DNA of 64,000 nucleotides, from the NCBI RefSeq assembly GCF_001314325.1, contig NZ_CP009429.1:4154501-4218500 (forward strand). Reading direction: 5' to 3'. Position 1 is the stretch's first letter; the number at the start of each line of letters is the position of its first letter. Origin of the DNA: Sphingopyxis macrogoltabida. Lineage in GTDB: Bacteria; Pseudomonadota; Alphaproteobacteria; Sphingomonadales; Sphingomonadaceae. The notes below the pieces were generated by a model. The model worked only from the letters and a program-made list of their open reading frames with translations, did no database searches and had not been told where the DNA came from. The position numbers were made by a program, and so were the translations under genes. Positions 59,129 through 64,000 of this stretch are shown here, piece by piece.

Positions 59129-59605
59129 ATGAGCGAGATGAACATTGCCGAGATGATGCGCCGCGAGGCTCACGACGTTCTTGTTGCGCAGGGCTGGGAA
59201 TATATCCCGGCCGTCTATCGCAAGACGGGGTTGGCTTTTGCGCCGCTGAAAGGCCCGGTCCCCGTCGTCGTCGACGTCGATCCCGACATGCTCGCGCGCG
59301 TGCCGCATGCGCCCGCCTATGCCGAGGGCGAGTTCGCGGCGGCTGTGGCTGTAATTGAAGGCGGCGATTCGATCTTCGAAGATTATGCAGGCCGGGTGAA
59401 TGCGTCGAAGTTCGGCGAAGTCCCCGATGAGAAGCGGCCCGCGGCCGAATTTTCCGTCCCCGCTCCCAGCCCGGGCGAATTGTATGAGGATTGGCTAAGG
59501 CGGCTCGCCGCTGAGTTCCAGACATGGAGCAATCGCAAATTCGCCGATATTGGGGAGAAAGTGCAGTCTGCGCTTGCGAAGGTGGGCGATGGCAAGCCCT
59601 CCTAA
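59129..59605 (+). CDS. Phage hypothetical protein (158 aa)
   Basis: An acidic protein beginning MSEMNIAEMMRREAHDVLVA, with GLAFAPLKGPVPVVVDVDPD in the middle and LRRLAAEFQTWSNRKFADIG at the end. The amphipathic C-terminal helices suggest protein contacts. No family recognised. Its end overlaps the terminase small subunit start by 17 bp. Confidence 0.7.
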   Translation: MSEMNIAEMMRREAHDVLVAQGWEYIPAVYRKTGLAFAPLKGPVPVVVDVDPDMLARVPHAPAYAEGEFAAAVAVIEGGDSIFEDYAGRVNASKFGEVPDEKRPAAEFSVPAPSPGELYEDWLRRLAAEFQTWSNRKFADIGEKVQSALAKVGDGKPS

Positions 59606-60146
59606 ACCGAAGAAGGCTGCGCCGCGGGCCAAGCGCGCGACAAAGGCACTGGACCGCGAAAAGGCGATCCCGGTTATTCTCGCCGGGGTCGCTGCGGGCA
59701 AAGCTCTTGATGTCGTCCTGAAAGAGGATCCGACACTCCCGTCACCGTCGACCTTCTGGCGATGGCACATGGACGATGTGAAGTTGCGGGATAATCTCGC
59801 GCGCGCCCGAGAAATGGGCGTCGAGGTCCATATGGATGAAGCGCTGTCGATCGCTGATACGCCGATGCAGGGCCAGATCGTCACCCGCAAACTCGACAAG
59901 GATGGCAACGAGTATGACGAGGTGCGGACCGAGGACATGCTCGGCCACCGCAAACTGATGATCGAAACCCGCATCAAGCGGGCGCAGATGATCGCGCCGC
60001 GCAAGTACGGGCCGAAACTGGACGTGACCAGTGACGGCGAAAGGATCGAGATGGAAAGCACGGATGTCGCCGTGCGGCTCGCGTCGATCTTCGCTGGCAT
60101 TGAAAAGCGGAGGGCCGGCGATGGCGACGATGACGCCGCAGGCTGA
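59589..60146 (+). CDS. terS: Terminase small subunit
   Basis: A 185-residue protein whose place directly before the large terminase and content fit a small terminase: a basic N-terminus (PPKPKKAAPRAKRATKALDR), an HTH-like DNA-recognition region (KALDVVLKEDPTLPSPSTFW) with RARELGVEVHMDE-like helices (AREMGVEVHMDEALSIADTP), and a C-terminal oligomerisation-like helical part (RIKRAQMIAPRKYGPK). It recognises packaging sites in phage DNA. The ATG at 59589 lies just upstream of the 17-bp overlap with the previous gene. Confidence 0.85.
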   Translation: MASPPKPKKAAPRAKRATKALDREKAIPVILAGVAAGKALDVVLKEDPTLPSPSTFWRWHMDDVKLRDNLARAREMGVEVHMDEALSIADTPMQGQIVTRKLDKDGNEYDEVRTEDMLGHRKLMIETRIKRAQMIAPRKYGPKLDVTSDGERIEMESTDVAVRLASIFAGIEKRRAGDGDDDAAG

Positions 60147-61755
60147 TCCAGCATATCTCGAAGCGCTGTGGGAAGCTGCGACGCCGGAAGAGCGCGAAGA
60201 GATTCGGCGTCTGCTCGATCACGATCTGTCGCACCACATCTGGCGCGCGCAGCTCGGCCGCCAATCAGAGGCGGCCGACAGCCTCGCATTCATCACCGGG
60301 TATGGCGGTGCGGCGGGCGGCGGCAAGACGGACCTGATCGCCGGTCTCTCGCTCACCGAGCATCAACGCTCCGCGATCTTCCGACACGAGAAATCGCAGA
60401 CCGAGGGCATCATCCAACGCCTGAACGAAATCCTTGGCGGCAATACGGGGTACAATTCGCAGAAATCCGTCTGGAAAACGACGGTCGCCAATATCCCCCG
60501 ATTGATCGAGTTTTACGGCCTCGCCGATGCCAGCGATCACCAGAAGGCGCAGGGCCGCGCCCACGACGGAAAATTCTATGACGAGGTGACGGAGCAGCGC
60601 GAATCGCAGGTCCGCTTCACGATGGGCTGGACGCGTTCCAAGGCGCCCGCCCAACGCTGTCGCGTCCTGATGACTATGAACCCGCCGACCACGACGGCGG
60701 GGCGCTGGGTGATCAAGTTCTTCGGACCGTGGCTCAATGACCAGCACCCGAACCCCGCCGCGCCTGGCGAACTGCGCTGGTTCACGACGGTCAATGGCAA
60801 CGAGGATTATGAATGTCCCGACGGCCGGCCGTTCGTCCTGTTCCGCGGCGAACCGCTCTATGATTACGATCCGCGCGAGTTCCCCATCGAAAAGATCATC
60901 ACGCCCATATCGCGCACATTCATCCCCTCGCGGACCAAGGACAATTATTTCTACGTCCGCTCGGGCTATATCCAAACCCTGCAGATGCTGCCCGAGCCGC
61001 TCCGCTCGCAGATGCTCGACGGGAACTTCTCGGCCGGCGTCGAGGATGATGAGTGGCAGGTCATCCCGACTGATTGGGTGCAGGCTGCGATGGATCGCTG
61101 GGAGCCCCGCCCGAACGGCAAAGGCGAAATGGACAGTATGGGCGTCGACCCCGCGTGGGGTGGCCGCGATAATTTCGTCATCTCGCCCCGCTACGGTGCA
61201 TGGTTCGACGATCTGGTCATTATTCCCGGCCATGAGATACCGAAAGAGACGGCCGGCCGCGTCGGCGCCGCGAAGGTCATCCAGCATCGCCGCGACCGCG
61301 CCCCGGTGCATGTGGACCTGCTCGGCGGGGGCCTCGCGACCTACAATGCGCTGCACGAGGATCAAATTCAGGTTGTCGGCGTCGACTGGTCGCGCGGCTC
61401 GAGCGAGCGATCGGCTGACGGCCAATTCGAGTTCTTCAATCTCCGATCCGAGCAGGTGTGGCGCATGCGCGAGGCGCTTGACCCGGCCAGTCCTGTCCCT
61501 ATCGCTCTGCCGCCCCGACCAACGCTCAAGGCCGATCTCTGCGCCTACCGCTGGACCCCGATCAAGGGTGAGAAGCGAACCAAGGTTAAGGTGCGTTCCA
61601 AGGATGAGATGAAGTCCGAACTCGGCCGATCGCCTGATGAAGGCGATGCGGTGGTGATGGCGAATATCGACACGATCAAAACCGAGGTCGTGAAGGCCTT
61701 GACCAAGGCGCTGAGCCGGACGCGACACGACCCCTATGCGGATCTTCACCGATGA
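60121..61755 (+). CDS. terL: Terminase large subunit
   Basis: A 544-residue packaging motor. The ATPase domain has Walker A FITGYGGAAGGGKTDLI (about 60) and the following segments RHEKSQTEGIIQRLNEILGG and GRAHDGKFYDEVTEQRESQV (Walker B region with Asp-Glu). The C-terminal nuclease domain includes MGVDPAWGGRDNFVISPRYG (first Asp) and VHVDLLGGGLATYNAL, then DEGDAVVMANI with the last Asp. It overlaps the small subunit gene by 26 bp. Size and order fit phages with a head-tail connector following. Confidence 0.93.
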   Translation: MATMTPQADPAYLEALWEAATPEEREEIRRLLDHDLSHHIWRAQLGRQSEAADSLAFITGYGGAAGGGKTDLIAGLSLTEHQRSAIFRHEKSQTEGIIQRLNEILGGNTGYNSQKSVWKTTVANIPRLIEFYGLADASDHQKAQGRAHDGKFYDEVTEQRESQVRFTMGWTRSKAPAQRCRVLMTMNPPTTTAGRWVIKFFGPWLNDQHPNPAAPGELRWFTTVNGNEDYECPDGRPFVLFRGEPLYDYDPREFPIEKIITPISRTFIPSRTKDNYFYVRSGYIQTLQMLPEPLRSQMLDGNFSAGVEDDEWQVIPTDWVQAAMDRWEPRPNGKGEMDSMGVDPAWGGRDNFVISPRYGAWFDDLVIIPGHEIPKETAGRVGAAKVIQHRRDRAPVHVDLLGGGLATYNALHEDQIQVVGVDWSRGSSERSADGQFEFFNLRSEQVWRMREALDPASPVPIALPPRPTLKADLCAYRWTPIKGEKRTKVKVRSKDEMKSELGRSPDEGDAVVMANIDTIKTEVVKALTKALSRTRHDPYADLHR

Positions 61756-61925
61756 ACGAGCATTGTCAGATAGGCCTCCATTCCTTCGGCGACTGGCGGG
61801 ACAAGGATAAGGCGGGAGTGGAGCAGATTCGGCTCTGTCGCAAATGTCCGGCCGTGGAGCAGCGCGAATATCGGCCGGAGAGCCATGCTCGACGATCATA
61901 TGATCCCTATAAGGATCTCGCCTGA
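61752..61925 (+). CDS. Small cysteine-bearing phage protein (57 aa)
   Basis: A 57-codon gene, MNEHCQIGLHSFGDWRDKDK, then EQIRLCRKCPAVEQREYRPE. The cysteine/histidine pattern (HC, CRKC) suggests a small zinc-binding protein. Start overlaps the terminase stop by four bases and the stop overlaps the next start by one base. Confidence 0.7.
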   Translation: MNEHCQIGLHSFGDWRDKDKAGVEQIRLCRKCPAVEQREYRPESHARRSYDPYKDLA

Positions 61926-62200
61926 TGTGCGGCGCGACCCCATATGTTCGACCGATCGCCGCGGAGACGAAACGGTCCGCGATGATCGACGGCCACGACG
62001 GCGTGGCGGTAACGGGCCGGGCAGATGCCTATGCGACCGCGCTCTGGCTCGAAGGTCCGTCTGCGTTCTGGCTGCACCCCGAGGGGCCGCTGTCCGATAC
62101 CACCCCTGACGAATGGCGCGAGAAGCAGTCTCGTGCCGTCGGAGTGCGCATCGAGAACTGCTTCATCGAGAACAGCGGCGAGCGTGTCGTCCGATTTTGA
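61925..62200 (+). CDS. Phage hypothetical protein (91 aa)
   Basis: Starts at 61925 sharing one base with the previous stop (TGATG). MCGATPYVRPIAAETKRSAM is followed by TGRADAYATALWLEGPSAFW. No family recognised; the aromatic-rich middle suggests a folded domain. Function unknown. Confidence 0.65.
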   Translation: MCGATPYVRPIAAETKRSAMIDGHDGVAVTGRADAYATALWLEGPSAFWLHPEGPLSDTTPDEWREKQSRAVGVRIENCFIENSGERVVRF

Positions 62201-62249
62201 GTGCCGATATCGGCTGAAATAGCGTCGCCTGCGAAAGGTGACCGCTCGC

Positions 62250-62435
62250 ATGTGCATGCCGAAAGCTCCCAAGGTTCCGCCGCCACCGGCCCAGCGCCAG
62301 GCGATGAAAGAGCCCGAGTACAAATCCGCAGCGATCGACGATCCGATGCGTCGCCGTCGGGGTTACGCGGCGCTGATGACGCGTGCCGCTCCGTCGCTCA
62401 ACGCACCGATGACGACCTCGACCCTCGGTGGCTGA
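62250..62435 (+). CDS. Small phage protein of the MCxPKxPKVPPPP type (61 aa)
   Basis: Begins MCMPKAPKVPPPPAQRQAMK, a recognisable opening of small proteins encoded just before the head-tail connector of podoviruses, and ends APMTTSTLGG. It probably serves in virion assembly. The ATG at 62250 is preferred over the ATG four codons upstream because it matches that family start. Confidence 0.75.
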   Translation: MCMPKAPKVPPPPAQRQAMKEPEYKSAAIDDPMRRRRGYAALMTRAAPSLNAPMTTSTLGG

Positions 62436-62568
62436 CCGTATCGACATCCGCGGCAAGCCCTATCTTCGCTTCGATTGCGAGTGTGGCCAGCGCCAGCAAA
62501 CTCCCGAACCGCAGGAGGGCAAGGTGAAGTGCGCTCGTTGCGGGAAAGAGCATGCCCCCGATGCGTGA
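62428..62568 (+). CDS. Tiny zinc-ribbon phage protein (46 aa)
   Basis: A 46-codon GTG-started gene: VADRIDIRGKPYLRFDCECG, then GKVKCARCGKEHAPDA. Two cysteine pairs (CEC and CARC) make a small zinc ribbon. It overlaps the previous gene by eight bases and the connector gene by a few bases. Confidence 0.72.
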   Translation: MADRIDIRGKPYLRFDCECGQRQQTPEPQEGKVKCARCGKEHAPDA

Positions 62569-64000
62569 AACGCTGAGCCTCAAATCCAAGCCGAAGAATG
62601 CTCCCGCAGGCGAAAAATCGCGCCGCGAGCACGCTGAGAAGGTCTCCAAGGATCTCAAGGCAGCTCGCCGTGACGCCGAAAGCGACTGGTACAGCATCGC
62701 CGATTATTCCGGCTACGGATCGGTGCCCGGGCTTATGACGGATGCTCAGGGAAAAGAGCGGCCAAAGCTTCGGCATCTTCTCGACAGCCACCCCATCCTT
62801 GCCTTCCGCACCGTACGAAATGGCATGTACTCTGGCCTTTCGTCGCCGAACCGGCCGTGGATCGAGTTCAAGTTCGTCGATACCGAACTGAACGAATATC
62901 AGGTCGCACGCGAATGGCTCGATGAGTTTCAGTCGGTCATCTACGCGCTCTTCGACGCCTCGAATTTCTACTATGTCGCGCGCCAGAATTATGGGTCGAT
63001 GGCACGCTTCGGCCCGGCGGCCGGGATCATGACCGAGCACCCGATCGAGGTAGCGCCCTGCCTCAGTCTCGGGATCGGCAGCTACTGGCTCGGCCTCAAC
63101 GATGCGTTCAACGTCGACACGCTGGTGCGCAATTGCCCGATGACCGTAAGTCAGGTGGTACAGCGCTTCGTCGGGCGGCCGGGCGGGACATATGACTGGT
63201 CCACCGTCTCCGACACGGTGAAACGGAAGTGGGACAACTCCGACTATTCCGCCATCGTCCAGTGCAAACAATTGATTGAGCCCGGCGCGAACGATGCGTG
63301 GGACTCGGTCATCTGGGATCACAACGATCAGCGCCAGACCGCGATGCTGGAAGCGAAGCGCTATAGCGAGCAGCCGTTCTGGGCGCCGCGATGGGATGCG
63401 GGCGACAGCAGTCCCACGCACTATGGCCGCGGTCTGGGGCACGATTGCCTCGCGGACATGCGCGAGCTGGCCCTGATCAACCTGCGCGAGCAGAATATGT
63501 TCGATCTTCTGGCCAAGCCTCCGACAGTCGGCGGCGCGCACAATCTCGATATGCGACCCGGCGCCCACACGCATGTCGCGGACATGAGCGATGTTCAGGC
63601 AGCGAAGCCGATATACGAAGTCAATCCGATGGCGCTGCAATGGGCCGAGAAAAAGATCCTCCGGCTCCACGACACTATCGACCGCCTCGCCTTAGCGGAC
63701 CTTTTCTTCGCCATCACGAACATGCCAGGCGTGCAGCCCCGCAACGTGGAGGAACTGTTCCGTCGCGACGAAGAGCGGCTGACCCAGATCGGTCCCGCCG
63801 TCGAAACTGTGAACGATGACATGTTGCCGATCGCCGTCGCTCGCATGATCGGCATCGCCCGCCGCGGCGACCTGATACCGCCCGCGCCGGAAGAGTTGCA
63901 GGGCCGCGAGCTTAAGGTCGAGTTCGTTTCGGTCCTTGCGATGGCGCAGAAGATGCAGGGCTTGCAGATTACCGAGCGTGTCGTCGGTTTCGTCGGTTCT
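62552..64000 (+). CDS. Head-to-tail connector (portal) protein, partial
   Basis: The frame runs from ATG 62552 (or 62561) to the window end, at least 483 codons. It matches podovirus head-to-tail connectors: SRREHAEKVSKDLKAARRDA, HPILAFRTVRNGMYSGLSSP, REWLDEFQSVIYALFDASNF, and towards the end LALADLFFAITNMPGVQPRN with RRDEERLTQIGPAVETVNDD. This dodecameric ring is the portal through which DNA is packaged and to which the short tail attaches. The C-terminus lies outside the window. Confidence 0.92.
   Translation, partial: MPPMRETLSLKSKPKNAPAGEKSRREHAEKVSKDLKAARRDAESDWYSIADYSGYGSVPGLMTDAQGKERPKLRHLLDSHPILAFRTVRNGMYSGLSSPNRPWIEFKFVDTELNEYQVAREWLDEFQSVIYALFDASNFYYVARQNYGSMARFGPAAGIMTEHPIEVAPCLSLGIGSYWLGLNDAFNVDTLVRNCPMTVSQVVQRFVGRPGGTYDWSTVSDTVKRKWDNSDYSAIVQCKQLIEPGANDAWDSVIWDHNDQRQTAMLEAKRYSEQPFWAPRWDAGDSSPTHYGRGLGHDCLADMRELALINLREQNMFDLLAKPPTVGGAHNLDMRPGAHTHVADMSDVQAAKPIYEVNPMALQWAEKKILRLHDTIDRLALADLFFAITNMPGVQPRNVEELFRRDEERLTQIGPAVETVNDDMLPIAVARMIGIARRGDLIPPAPEELQGRELKVEFVSVLAMAQKMQGLQITERVVGFVGS

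Larger units (their letters stand above)
45065..64000. mobile_element. Temperate prophage (left part; continues beyond the window)
   Basis: Integrase, Xis-like HTH, a leftward lysogeny operon, a CI-like S24 repressor, a divergent Cro-position gene, DnaB and DUF1376 replication genes, terminase and head-tail connector follow each other in normal phage order. Genes overlap by 4 bp almost throughout. The connector type suggests a short-tailed (podovirus) virion. The right attachment site is not in the window. Confidence 0.95.

Noticed and set aside
60265..61899. 544-codon minus-strand frame over terminase
   Set aside because: Shadow of the large terminase; same length arises because the frame is stop-free in GC-rich DNA.
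62363..63670. 435-codon minus-strand frame over the connector
   Set aside because: Antisense to the head-to-tail connector, which matches its family throughout and runs off the window.
1..64000. CRISPR array or rRNA genes
   Set aside because: No run of regularly spaced identical repeats and no rRNA-like sequence was seen; the repeats present are pairs or tandem pentamers only.

Overview
The window is GC-rich, alphaproteobacterial DNA, most likely from a sphingomonad (a Sphingopyxis-like organism). This is inferred from gene content: a DUF1153/SciP-type regulator, DUF983, a glycine-zipper surface protein, Rrf2/FixJ regulators and ICE genes of the ArdC/DUF736/ParB type. No rRNA, CRISPR array or species marker is present, so the genus is inference.

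Layout. (1) About 1-9.4 kb is ordinary chromosome: an ion-channel fragment, a Baeyer-Villiger-type monooxygenase, two tiny membrane-associated proteins, a Nudix hydrolase, a BON protein, a PhnA-domain protein, a SulP transporter coupled to its own XRE regulator, DUF983, secreted proteins, and an orphan terminator that may mark a small RNA. (2) 9.4-27.3 kb is bracketed by two apparently identical 1422-bp IS256-family elements in opposite orientation, each with its own 8-bp target duplication. The left copy splits a proteasome-like (Ntn-hydrolase) gene that can be read again after the copy is removed. Between them lie an MBL-fold hydrolase, a LysR/SDR divergent pair with an NTF2-like protein and a beta-barrel protein, a tightly overlapping Rrf2-FixJ-receiver-kinase-kinase regulatory operon, a chloroperoxidase-type hydrolase, a LOG protein, a second SDR and an NDH-2-like flavoprotein.

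(3) 28-45 kb is an accessory island. It opens with a divergent pair that looks like a defence module: an AAA_13 (RloC/PrrC-like) ATPase with a CPFC zinc-hook, and a TPR-CHAT protease. An IS3-family element without a target duplication follows, joining two unrelated truncated genes. Next comes a RIT element (three overlapping tyrosine recombinases, the third truncated) that has itself cut off an ardC gene. The rest is an ICE/plasmid-like remnant (AlpA, DUF736, ParB, a small HTH gene) and a P4-type integrase beside tRNA-Cys. Three genes of this remnant (ardC, DUF736, parB) carry the same approximately 26-bp element about 90-100 bp before their start codons; this is the most distinctive non-coding signal in the window.

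(4) 45-64 kb is a temperate prophage, cut by the window end. A leftward lysogeny/early operon runs from a CI-like S24 repressor region to the integrase, with almost every gene overlapping the next by 4 bp. It includes several genes of 39-57 codons, a HerA/DUF87-type ATPase and a ParB-like nuclease. Rightward genes encode a Cro-position protein, DnaB helicase, a DUF1376 replication protein, terminase small and large subunits and a podovirus-type head-to-tail connector that runs off the end. The two control regions share GCGTCA half-sites.
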